From: Cloeon dipterum
Lineage: Eukaryota; Arthropoda; Insecta; Ephemeroptera; Baetidae
Assembly: GCF_949628265.1 (NCBI RefSeq)
Contig: NC_088786.1
Span: 26,681,681 to 26,745,680, forward strand
Length of the DNA stretch: 64,000 nt
Direction of reading: 5' to 3'
Both the position numbers and the translations under genes were made by a program. The notes under the pieces are model-generated. The model was given only the letters and a program-made list of their open reading frames with translations. It searched no databases and was not told where the DNA came from. Each line of letters opens with the position of its first letter. Position 1 is the first letter of the stretch. Below, piece by piece: positions 1-14,307 of this stretch.

Positions 1-2478
1 AACCTGAGGCGCTTCAAAATTTACTGGACCTGCTCGCTCGCAAAGTGATTTTATAAATAAGAGAGATCTGTTGTTCCAAGAGTCATCGGTGGGTCGCGAA
101 CTTTCAACTCAAAAGTTGCAGCGTTTGCAAAACAGATCGTCGGCTGGCTAGATGTGAATAAATACGCGCGAGCTGCATTCAACGGAGCGTGGTGTGAAAA
201 AAGCAGCAAGACGTGCCGAGAGTCGCATTCTGAGGAGCGAAACTGTCGAGAGAGTTGCACTCGCGGCCGAAAATACAGGGCGGGGTCGCTATTTTGGGAC
301 GCACGCGTGCCTTCTTTTTTCACTCGCCTTTGACTTCCTCGCCGGCATTTATTTCTTTATTAAACCACCGTTTAGACACATCCGTTTAATTTAAAATAAG
401 ATTGAACACCTGCGTATGTCGCTTATGAGAGCTCGTGCTTAGATAGTAATAAAATCACGACTTCACGACCGCATACTATCTGGTTCAATTTTTTTAAACA
501 GCATGTTCTCTCGGCGAAGGCTTCAAGAAATGAGTTCGAAGAGAAAAATGACATGAAGGCGAACGAACTAAAACTGGATGAGAGCCAATCGCATAATTGA
601 CGCGACAATGTTGAAACCGAAATCCTTTTATATTAAATGCGGCGTTGTTTGTAAACAATGCTGCAATTTCTTGTCAAAAGATAAAAAGCAAAGTCCTCCA
701 TAGTGTATAGGTATAGGAAGTGACTTTTGATTTGTCTGCGTTATTATTTTCAAACTGTCTCGCATTTATTACTTTATTCCTAGTTAAAGGCCATTTCCAT
801 GTACTGTAGTACAAGGCTACCATTAACAAGTTAATAGAGTAATGGAGCTGTTACGTTGCTGTATGCAAATTAATTAAAAGTGTGACACGCAACATTTCCA
901 TCTCGTTTGATCAAATGAGTCAATTATGAATTGTAAAAGTGTCGACCAGCTTTGCAAAATGAAAAACTCGGTGATGATTGAGTAGAAAATCATAAAAAAA
1001 ACCTAGTAGTTAATTTATCTTGTGTGTCTTACATAATTGGAGAGCACATTTTCTTGGCGGCGTTTGAAATGAGCTAGTTGGGTCAAAAGCACTTTGACAG
1101 TGAACCGGTTTTGGCGTAACGTTCGAGACACTTAAAAAATCTGATGAAACTTCCTTCTGTTGAGATGGAACAAGTATCAAAACCAGTTCCAAAAGTGCAT
1201 TCAAAAGCTACCAGTAATTAGTAACGATGTTATATCAATTTCGCTCTGAGAAACCACAAGCGATTTCCAGGAAGCAAATAAATCCGCAAACTGTATATTG
1301 TATATGTACAAGGTTGAGATGCTTGTTCTAATAATAAAGCGCAAGAAGCAAGTCCTATGTTCTAAAATGCTACCATAGGCGATAAATTTTGCTTCATTGA
1401 TCATAATGCGCCCCTGGCTGCTAAGGGAAATCGTAAAAATTGATTGTGCGCCGGCAGTAAACAAGAAATTATAATGTTATCGATTTCATAGAACCCTGGA
1501 GATGCTTCTAAGAGATGGATCAATATACAAATCTTAATCTTGAGAGATAACAACACATAATGTCTGGAAGCTATTAATACAATTACTACAAAATCTATTT
1601 TTGTAGATATAAAAAATATATACTATAAGATATTATTTCCTCTTTCACGTCATTTCACAAACTCAAGTGAAAATTAAAAACTTTCCAGCCATAAAATTTT
1701 AAAAGTAACTGCGTTGCAAAATTATCACGCATTGATTAATGACGTTAAAGCAACCTTGACTGCGTAATTCTGCTATCTGAAGAATAGAAACATAAAAAGG
1801 AAAACAAAGTGATACATTCAATAGCAGAAAATGACACACGTGCGGAACTCGAGCTGCGGGGTAGAGCGCAAGTGTGACGACAGAGCAACCAGAGGTGCAG
1901 GTGCAACTTGCGATTGCCTAATTTTATCTCACCGAAGGCCTTGGTAAAGCCAAAGGTCAATTTTTTCCATCGTTCTTTATCACAAGGAAAGAAAAAATAT
2001 GTAGTACTTATCGGAAAATAAATGTTTCCACACTTAAAACAGGTCAAAAATTTTGACGTTAAAAGTTATTCACTATTATAGATCTAAATGAGCTACCAAA
2101 GAAAATATTTAATTAATCTTGAAGGTACACCCAAACCAGCATTTTATTATTGAAGCGCTTAAAAAATTAATCGTTTTGTCAAACAGCTGTCATCCCAAAA
2201 ACTAGAATCTAATTAATTAAAAATAGGTTCTTAATAGTAATGTTAGTATCACTCTAGAGCATTCTATGATTGTGAAAGATAAGAAAAATATTGAAAGAGC
2301 TGAACCCTGCAAATAAAGTCATAGAAGAAATCCCCTAATGTAACATGATAGTTAAAACATTGCTTTTGTCAGTTTATGTTTAACAATTTTTTATTTATTT
2401 TTCAACAGTCAGCAGATTTTGGACTGGATTTTGATTCTATGAGAAAAACCAATCTTACCTTGGTTATAATCTAACAAA
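1..2478. other. Left-edge non-coding stretch
   Basis: I recognise no gene here. The first 340 bases are richer in CpG than the rest and could be a promoter or 5' exon of a gene outside the window, but no frame shows a known protein. The remainder is AT-rich, and its open frames are short and without family resemblance. The right end, from about 2390, is the 3' flank of NFU1. Confidence 0.5.
2394..2399 (-). terminator. Poly(A) signal of NFU1
   Basis: On the minus strand this reads AATAAA, about 80 nt downstream of the NFU1 stop codon. Position and sequence fit a cleavage and polyadenylation signal. The cleavage site itself cannot be seen. Confidence 0.5.
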
Positions 2479-3800
2479 TTATGGGTCATCTTTTTTCAGT
2501 TTCTTCTCAAGCTCCTCAAATTCCTTTTTAATAACTGCATCAGACTCATCTTCAACTTGCTCGACAGACACAACCTAGTTAATCCAAGTCAATCAAAGTT
2601 TGCTTTCAAAGTTTTTAGTTTTACCTCAGGTATGTAGAACTGCAGCATATTTTGAACCCCGTTTTTCAGGGTAACAACAGAGCTGGGGCAGCTTGTGCAT
2701 GAGCCTTGCATTTTCAATTTCACGATGCCGTCTTCAAAACCCTAAATTTTATTTCACGTTTCAATTAATTTAAAAAAAAAAAATGATAAGTTGGCAGGAG
2801 TTTACCACAAAAATAATATCACCGCCATCTTCTTGCACTGTCGGTCTGATTCGTGTATCCAGTAGTTCTTTTATCATTAAGACAATCTCACTATCATCTT
2901 CATTGATTACTAAAACATCATTAATAATTCAAATCAGTAACTTTTTCTTTTCGGTTTTAATTAAGTCATGCCTGTGTCCGCATTTGGTTTAGCGTCAGTC
3001 ACAATTGGGAGATTGCTTGCAAAGAAGTCCATGATGACAGCAAAAATCTCTGGTTTCAGGAGCTTCCAATCATTGTCTTCATCCACCTGGATAAATATAT
3101 TTATTTACAGAGATACAAAAATGAACATTTTTGTAAAAAAAAAACAATACCTTTGTGACTGTGATGAAATCAGGGCCAAAAAAGACACCTTTCACTCCGT
3201 CAATCCGAAAAAGTAATTTGGCCAGAGGGGAACAGTAGGCTGCAGTTGCGGAAGGGAAATCCATAGTTTTGCCAGGGCCTAGAACCTGACAAAATAATTT
3301 GTTAATTTTTGTAAGTCTCAGCTGGTTAACGTGTTTGTCTCTCTTTACCTCTCTCCCTGGCAAAAATTTGAGGCTGTTGGGGTTCGGAGTTGTTTGAGTT
3401 TGAATGAACATGCTTCTCTGGCACATGATATTGTAATTTGAGTTGCTCTTCTTCAACGCAAACAGTCCTGCGTTCTGATTTAATTGTGATGAAATGTTCC
3501 TTGAGCCGTGCCATTCTAATGACCTGGAAATTAAGTGGGGAAAATTTAATTTAGTGTTCTCAATCTTCTCAATAGGCAATATCGTTGATAAAAATAAAAT
3601 AGCTCTCTATGATAAACAAAAATCAGTTGAATGCATTATGCAATAGTGGAGTTTTATTATTTTTGAGCTAGATATACAAGAAAAAAGTGTCATCGCCACT
3701 GTAACATATTCAGAGGTTAGAATTACCTTGCTGCTTGCCTACAAATTAAATTCGTGAAGAGACTCCTGTAGGAAAATATGAGTCTTGTTTTGCTTGCCAT
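2479..3800 (-). CDS. NFU1: NFU1 iron-sulfur cluster scaffold/carrier, mitochondrial
   Basis: Carrier that hands [4Fe-4S] clusters to mitochondrial enzymes such as lipoate synthase and respiratory complexes (family knowledge). Seven exons join in phase: 3727-3800, 3349-3523, 3151-3285, 2972-3086, 2806-2909, 2625-2741 and 2479-2574, giving 271 aa. Exon 1 encodes a basic, hydroxylated presequence beginning [15 protein letters not shown], typical of mitochondrial import. The Nfu N-terminal domain starts near residue 63 ([19 protein letters not shown]). The NifU-like C-terminal domain runs about 175-240 and holds the cluster-binding CTSC motif at 216-219, in the context GSCTSCPSS. The tail is acidic and lysine-rich. 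ATG at 3798-3800 was chosen because it creates the presequence and the phase-2 junction. Intron 4 (2910-2971) starts with GC, not GT. The next gene on the same strand, the esterase, ends 680 bp upstream. Confidence 0.93.
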
Positions 3801-4478
3801 TTTTCCACAAACACGCCCCTCTTCTGAGTGAAATCTGATTGGTTAGCTGCCTGGCGTGGGGGTTCATTGATGTTTCACTGCTAGGTGGCGGTAAAAGATT
3901 TTTATTTTCTTGGGATCAAGTATTAGTTTGATGAAGAGCAAATAGGGGAAATGTGTAAGTTATAATTAAATTTGAAAAAAATGAACCCATACTTCCTTAT
4001 TTGATAATTTTGTTAAATTTAGGAGTGTTATCTGCACTCGTCTTACGGCTATAACGATAAAATGGAACAAAAACTATAATATAGTAAGTATATAATATAG
4101 TAATGCGCAGGCTATAATATACTATAGGATATTTATAGATATTGTTTTAACTGCCGTTTTATTATTTTACCATATTTCATATAATTCAGCCAAAGTTGGC
4201 ATGTAGCTTAGCATGACTGCAATATATATATGAATACTTTATATACTCTTTTAAATTTACTGATATAATATTAATACGCCTCCTTGCCAGACTGATTTTA
4301 TTTTTGGCTGATTTTTTAATGATCGTTCAGGTTTGAAAAAATAAGAAAATCCGTGATTTGTTTAAAATTGTTCTAATTTTTATAGAAAATTATAAAAATC
4401 TCAACATTTGGCGTTTTAAAACAATAATATTGAAGTCAACTCTTTAAACAAACAGAACAATTTGAGCACTTTCTTTTC
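3801..4478. other. Spacer between NFU1 start and esterase stop
   Basis: This holds the NFU1 upstream region and the 3' flank of the esterase. A likely esterase poly(A) signal (AATAAA on the minus strand) lies at 4297-4302, about 180 nt after the stop. I see no TATA box at a convincing distance from the NFU1 start. Confidence 0.5.
4073..4128. repeat. Short AT-rich repeat, unit TATAATATAGTA
   Basis: Three imperfect copies of a 12-bp AT-rich unit: two separated by a short spacer, and a third after a GC-containing interruption with one changed base. The copies are partly self-complementary. It looks like local slippage, not a mobile element. Confidence 0.5.
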
Positions 4479-6713
4479 TCACAGCTCATCTTTAGCATTA
4501 GGATCTTCAGGACCATCCGTGAGGACACTCTGCCCAGTAGAAAGTAAGTCATCTATTCCATTCCAAAAAGCGATTCGGTCATTGTAGAATGTGTCATTCA
4601 GAGTTAATTTCTTGTTAAAATCGATGAAGTTCAGCTTCTTCATGTCTGCTGGCGGCCACTGCACACCAAATGAGTCATCTCCTTTCGGGATGGGCTCGCT
4701 GCGCGATGAGGAATGAATCGTGTGAAACTGTGCATGGACCCAATCAAAAATTATACCCATGGGTGATGAAATTTTTAATCAGTGCTATCAGCCTCTGGGC
4801 AATTTCCATTTCAATACTGCCATCCTTTGCAGCGAGTCTCCCTCCATCTTCCTTAAAGAGAATGTACTGCGTATCGTCGCCCTGAGGCACGCCTGCACAT
4901 GATTGAATTATGAAAATCTAAATGGTGGACTGTATAATTTGGATTTATTAACCGATTGCGATTCTGTTGTGCCTGTTCTGGAAAGAAAAGTGGTACACAT
5001 AAACCGGCGGCGCGTCTGCCATCACGTGAAGCGCAACAGATTTAACGAGGGGCACGAAGTAATAATAATCTGTGTGAAGCTGTATCATTGAATCAAATTA
5101 GTGGGAAATTAGAAATATATTTTTTTTTCACTTTGGCAAGCTCCAACTGGGCACCCATGTTAAACGAAGCGCCCTTCATGTAATATTCCCTGATGAGTTT
5201 GGAGGCCTCAACCGCTCTGTCCATTTCGCCATCCAGTTCGAAATAATAAGGGAAGTATGTTTCAAACTCGTGATTCAGATCGTGCATGATTCCTCCGAAC
5301 AGAAGTAGGTCTAATGAGGGAATTTAGAATTATTCAGTCCACAGGGAGAGGGGGCCGAAAATTATACTCAAAGAATGAGGCAGTCCGTCGTGAGAAGTAA
5401 CGCTGACCATCCAAGGCACCGGATGGAATGCGTTTTTCTGCATCAGTTCTCTAGGGTGTTCGGTCAAGAAGGCAGTGCCATCAGTCATTTCAAAGTCTTC
5501 AACCACCGGGACAAAGGTCATTATCCAGTCTGTCCTCCATTGCTTTTACATGTAATTAGCCATTGAATTGAACGTCCTTATAGAAATTTTACCAAGACGA
5601 CGTGTGCTTTCTTCACCACGAGCTCCGTAGGTTTGGCTCTCATGCATTTCAGAATATCATGATTGCTTGTCGTGTTATCTCCGCATTCGAGCAGCTCGGC
5701 GAGTCGATGAGTGCGGCCGATTGGGTCGCGGTTCCAAGCCCAGTGGGTGAGCGCGTTTCCACTTTGGGAAATTGCCGCGTGGAATAGCCCTGAATTTTAC
5801 AATTTGAATGGAAAGTGAAATTTTGAGCTTTAAAAATAAACACCTTTGGATAAGGGAGACATCATGTGCAAGTGCGCGCTGACGGCGCCTGCATTATCGC
5901 CCATAATGGTGACTTTATCTGGATTTCCACCAAAGGCAGCAATATTTTCCTTCACCCATTTCAGAGCTTGCACTTGATCTTTCAGCCCAAAGTTGCCTGG
6001 ACAATCTGCACTCTCAGTGCTGAGGAAGCCTATATTTTTGAATAATTTAACGCAAACCAGTGAAATGCAAATTTAAATTACCAAGTGCGCCAAGGCGGTA
6101 GTTAAAAGTTACAAACAAAGAGTTTCCAGGCTCTCCATCCAGGAGCAGCGACGGATTGTATTTTTCAATGTTGCCGTTGCTTTGCACGAACAATCCTCCG
6201 TGAATAAAGAAAATTACTGGCGCAAGCACTTTTTCGTTTTCCTGTGGCAGCTGTAATTTTACTTCACTCGTGAGCAGTAATTCAACTGGAATGCCACGGC
6301 GAAACATACTTTCGTTGAATACACGTTGATGAAGAGGCAATCTTCTTTTCCAACATACGCCATGTCGGGGTATTTGAGTTGGGCACAGCGGCTCCTATTC
6401 TTTGTGGCATCGTAAATGCCCTCCCAAGGTTCCGCAGGAACGGGGGGCTGCGTGTAATAAAAATCAAACAATCTACTTTGTGCCCGGCAGCTAGTGAGGA
6501 AAAAATAACCTGAAATCTGAGTTCCTTCACCGGCGGCTTGGCGTAGGGGATTCCGAGAAACGTGTAAATGTCGTTACCCGATCTGGTTTTTAATATCTTT
6601 CCCCTGAGCTGGCCTTGCCTGATGGTGACCAGAGGCCTGTCGTCGCTCACGCCGCTGCCCAGCAAGCTGAACAGCACAAGCAAGCAGCCCCCGAGAATTG
6701 CGCTTCCTTTCAT
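4479..6713 (-). CDS. Carboxylesterase-like protein, KDEL-tailed, catalytic triad degenerate
   Basis: Alpha/beta-hydrolase of the carboxylesterase/cholinesterase family, 576 aa, the usual family length. Ten in-phase exons: 6510-6713, 6310-6447, 6082-6250, 5844-6029, 5593-5789, 5368-5542, 5132-5310, 4953-5079, 4757-4892, 4479-4698. ATG at 6713 starts a signal peptide (MKGSAILGGCLLVLFSLLGS). Family landmarks are kept: LGIPYAKPP, EDCLFINVY, the oxyanion-hole HGG, PGNFGLKDQ and the usual disulfide cysteines. The catalytic residues are not. The nucleophile elbow GESAG reads GDNAG (Asn216 for Ser), the acid position is Asp350 in TSHDGL, and the histidine motif GxxHGDD reads GVPQGDD (Gln462). The protein ends in KDEL, so it should be retained in the ER lumen. 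All frames are open and splice sites sound, so this looks like a maintained non-enzymatic paralogue, not decay. Intron 9 is 58 nt. Substrate or partner unknown. Confidence 0.9.
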
Positions 6714-7710
6714 CGCGAACGTCAATTACAGGATGGTGCAGCGTGTACCTGATGCTGCGTGCACCAATTTAGCAAAGCCCGACAGCTGACCGACGTGGCT
6801 CAAATCATTGCTCACAACGTGGAGCTTCACCTGGTCGCTCTTATCTAATCACGCGAGCTCAGCGCAACACGCTAACGTACACACAGAATAGCCAAACAAA
6901 TAAAATGCTACGAATTTCATGACATATGACTGACAGCCTTATATGTATACTATTGCGAAGATTCATGTAAATTGGTAACTCGCTACTTGTAAAGTTTATG
7001 AATTCCAGGTAGGTGCGTGAATAATAAGTCGAGATTTTTGATATACATTTTGAGTAGTATCAGCGTCCTTTAATATTTTTATTTGGTACATGAAGTGTAA
7101 AAATTGTGCTTATTGGAAATAGAATACTGTAAAATAACAAGAATAATACATTAATTGATCGTGTCATTTAGCAAATAGTACAATGGAAGCCATGAATGCA
7201 TGTAAAAATATTGCGAGCGAGCTGGTGCAGGAACAAGTCCAAAATTTTGCAGTTGTTCAAACGAGGACTTCATCTACCATTTCCATAAAATATAACAATC
7301 GTCACATCACAAATGTTTGGAGCTTTGTCGATGGGTGTGTTCTACCATGCGTGAATAATCTTTTTTTAACTTTATAATATGGCATTACGACTGTTCATTT
7401 CGATTTATTTGTATATACACAAATAGCCGCAAGGGATTATAGTACCAAATGTTTTTACTATCAGCATAAATCAGTTCCCTCAACCAACGGAGAGAAATTA
7501 GAGGTGAGGGTTGCACAGAGTGCAGCCTCGGAATAAAAAGAGAGAAATTAACTTACTCATGAGCAGGTCACCTGAAATGCAAACAGTCCTCTTGCACTGA
7601 CGGCGAGTCTTTTGTTCAACTTCACAACTTTGTCCGTGATCAAACTTTTCTTCATAGTTTTCTTTTTAACGCAGCGTCCTGTTTCGTGGCATGGTGCTGC
7701 GAAGCGTATC
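6714..7710. other. Esterase upstream region and Src42A 3' flank
   Basis: On the minus strand a TATAAGG sequence lies at about 6939-6945, 230 bp before the esterase ATG, and an AGATAA (GATA-factor-like) site lies nearer the gene. Either could be a promoter element; neither is proven. From about 7400 to 7710 the sequence is probably Src42A 3' UTR, with AATAAA on the minus strand at 7404-7409. No other gene is seen. Confidence 0.4.
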
Positions 7711-10718
<3,008 letters not shown>

Positions 10719-13700
10719 TCTACCGACTAGCAATCAATGCCGAACGAACATCTCAAAACGCCGATTTGGCGACACAACCTTGACCTGCCTAGCTGGCGGG
10801 GCGTGACGTTTGCTCACTAGCAGTCACTCAGCAATTCCTGAGGGAAAATTAGCTATGAGTCGCAGGACCTCGGGATCAAAATAATTAAATGTTTTTACGA
10901 ATTCCGCCGAAAACTGGGCGACGGGACTCAAAACTTACAGCTGTCATTCGCTTTGGTCGTTGGCCCGTCACTTTCACCCGGATGTTTTCGAGCTTCTCAG
11001 CTTCTCTGGTCCCTCAATCTGTCCTAGAGACACGGAGTCACTGTCCCAGATTTCAGACGAGCGTTTGGTCGCTCGGATTTTGTAGGTGGATCGCAGTTTG
11101 CCGAATTATTGGGACATAACTGGAGACGACCCGAAGCTCTGACGGGCTGGAGAATCCAAGATGGCGAAGGGTTGGCCTCTGCGAGTCTGTGATCCCCTCT
11201 TGCCGTCAGAGCAAGAGTACCGCCTTCCCCTCCCGGCCTGAGTATGACGATCGGCCAACCCGCGCGTATCTCTGCGATTTTCACGTGCTGTGTTCCTTGC
11301 ATGCAAATTAAAATTAACTGCCGTGTGTCGGTCAGAAATTCCAAGCCATTTATGCCTAGCAGTGCATCTCAATTATCGACCACCGCCTTTAAAAATCGTA
11401 ATGAACTGTAAAATAAACTGCGTCCTATAGACGTGGAATTTTATACTCACGTTTTTTTCTGCACTAAAATCTTTAAGTGTTAACAGAAATGATGTAAAGA
11501 AAATTGTAGAACTTCGTTAATATTTTTTAATTATGATAAATAATCATATTTTTTAATTAACGTTTTTAGTATGATTTCTTAAAGGAATAATAATTTGATA
11601 TAATAATTATCATGCTCTCATTCCTATTTCATTTTGCAACACGCGCACACATGCATGAGAATGCGTGTTGTATTGGAGAGCAAGGCTGCGCTATATGGCG
11701 TGTATTACGTGAAATAAAACTGCAGCAGGAAGTTCGGTTGGAAAACTTTTCATTGTCTTAATATTTTCACCGACAGCACACTGAAAATACGTCACACAAA
11801 GAAAATAATTATTATAGTGCCAAAGACACTCGGCGGAGCGATTTGAACAAAAATGACTAGAGAAATGTCTTTTTAATACAACTAATTGGATAAAAATGAG
11901 ATCAAAGTAAAGGGGTACACGACAAATGAACCCAAGTAAAAGTTTTGTCTGCGTTTGAAATGATCGTAAAATGATCCGAGATGAGCAATACAATGCATGA
12001 GAATTATATATGTGCATATGTGTACTGCAATAATATCAACACTGTTAGTTTTCAGGCGGCAACTAAAACAATACGGTTTCCTTGTGCCCTGCGTGCTTAA
12101 CACTGAGGAATACAATATACAACGCGACAGAGTAATGTAACGAGAGAGTATAATTCACAGATTCATGTCTCGAGTGTCGGCACCTATGGATTTAATCACC
12201 TTGGAAAATACAACTGGCACCACACACAGGATCCATATCTCTTAGTTAGGCACAAGGCGTAGACAATTCTTTTAACCTTTTTTTATTAACTCTCAACTAA
12301 TCTCAAGTCTTTGGCGTTGGAAATAAAACTAACTCTTTGGTTGGAGATCACCTTAACGAATAAAATTGATGGGCTTATTTGGCAAGATTCCACACTTTCG
12401 CTTTTCTCATCGTCTCGCAGCAGACTTTTTTCTTTTCGATCGATATTCTGGACGAGAATTTCTTTCGCACGGAGACCACGCGCTCCAGTGGCCAAACCAA
12501 AGGAGAAATGAAAGCAGTGCTGTAGAATCACATCGCAGTGATAATGAGATAGAGACAAAATAGTTTGTTTAACAGTAATTGATAGTGGAAATGAGATAAT
12601 CTTAATTCAAGTGGAGTTTGGAAAATATAGTATCAAGGCTGAATAGAATGTACAAACACTCCTTTACAAGATTTACAGCTGCCAAATGTGTTGCCAGGCT
12701 ACTTGGCACCGACAGGTATAGGCTTGGCTGCCCTCGTTCAGAACGCTCAAAATTTTCTAGGGACGGAACCTAAATTGGGCACCATCGTCGCTTGTTACTT
12801 GATCAAAAATAGTTTTGCGTTTAACTAGAGTGAATAATGAAGGGAGAACCGCTCAACTTGACATTATTTTTCAGATTAGTTATCAAATATCAACAATATA
12901 TTTTATTTTCTGTTGCCGACCGATGCCCGAGAAATCGACCAATGCAATGGCTGACTTGTGCCAGGTTTTCACTTTTAGTTTGATTACGTCTATACAATAT
13001 TCGAGGCCTACACTCTGGGTCGCATGCCACTTCTCGTTCTTTTACATTCGTAGTTTTTTCAAATTGTACAATTTTCACATGATCAGAGGAGTCGCGAGAT
13101 TAAAAATTTGTGCAAGAAAACAGTGAGTGACAGGAAAACTTCCAATGCAACCCCTTTGAACCTCCGGCTAGGTAAAACACACGCTGCTGCTTTAGGGTGA
13201 GGAATGTATGAGGAGCTTTGGGGCTTGGCGCTTTAGGAACTGAGAAGAACGAGAGCAAATCAAAGCAGAATACAACGTGACTTTTTAAAAAGACTAGATA
13301 GAGTATGTCGTTGGTTTTAAAAATATCTTCTCGAGTAAAAAAAGTACTCTCACCTTCTTGTTTTACTTTTGTAACACTATTATTTTTAAAGGTGGCGTTT
13401 CCGTTATACACTAGATAAATTCCTAATGCTGGCCAAATTTTTATCTGCCAGCACCAACTTTTAGATCTTGGCTTTTCGTAAAAGGGTTTTGGTTGATTAC
13501 TGCTTGTTTGCTGTATGATCGTCGTCTCCCATTTAAAATCTTCCCTTGCGAACGTCCTTGTGCACTTCACACGCAACATGGTCCACATTCGCATCAAGTA
13601 CAAAATTACATAATCATTACTCGTCTGCTGTGCAATCTGACCACGTGCCTCCTACGGATTACGCTTCAGAAGAACATTTAAACATTGTGCTGGCTGGACC

Positions 13701-14307
13701 AAGAATCACACACTCAGTATTATGTAGTTAATAATTTGTGGAAAACCAGAACCGAATGACTTTCATAATATACGAGACACACAGTACTAATAATTCCAAG
13801 GGAACGGCACGGAAGTCATTATACAACAGGGGCTTGAAAAGGGCGAAACAACAACGAGATCAGGTTAAATCACAACCTTGATGAGAACTAAATGCAATGT
13901 AATCAGTCTAAAAACGGTAAAAGGCCCTTTTCTCCCTAGAAGACAATTACATATTAATCGGACGCGCTATTTAATTATGAGTTTCAAAGTGTGTATGCAC
14001 CAGACGAAAAGCAGCGATGGCCAAGCGCGAGCAGCGCTCAACCAATCACAAAATGTGTGAGTGAAAAAATTATTTTTAAAAAATTCAGGCTGCTTAAAGA
14101 CGGATTCCAATTTCACTTGTCTGCTTCTTTCACGACACTGCTTTTCCTCTGGCCCGTTCGTACGTTTATCGAATTTTGTGCTCCAGTCAGGCTCTTTTAG
14201 TGAGGTTAATTTTCATCCAGCGACAGCAATCAGGTGGGGGGGGGCAATATGAGAGGAGGAGGAATCAGTGCCTGACTGGAGCCGAAAGCTCTGTTTTAGA
14301 AAAATAT
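10719..14307. other. Src42A upstream region and 3' flank of the four-TM gene
   Basis: From 10890 to 11250 the sequence is CpG-rich and probably contains the Src42A promoter and 5' non-coding exon; the exact start is not visible. The stretch 11400-14300 is AT-rich with only short open frames and no recognised gene. Part of it is likely 3' UTR of the four-transmembrane gene. A run of nine G lies near 14235-14244, just downstream of that gene's stop. Confidence 0.4.

Noticed and set aside
4479-6713. Esterase as a pseudogene because catalytic residues are missing
   Set aside because: Ten exons join in frame with good splice sites, signal peptide, cysteines and KDEL are intact, and there is no premature stop. 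It looks maintained.
13100-13603. 167-codon minus-strand frame downstream of the four-TM gene
   Set aside because: Composition is that of AT-rich non-coding DNA, and the peptide shows no motif or relation to the neighbouring genes.
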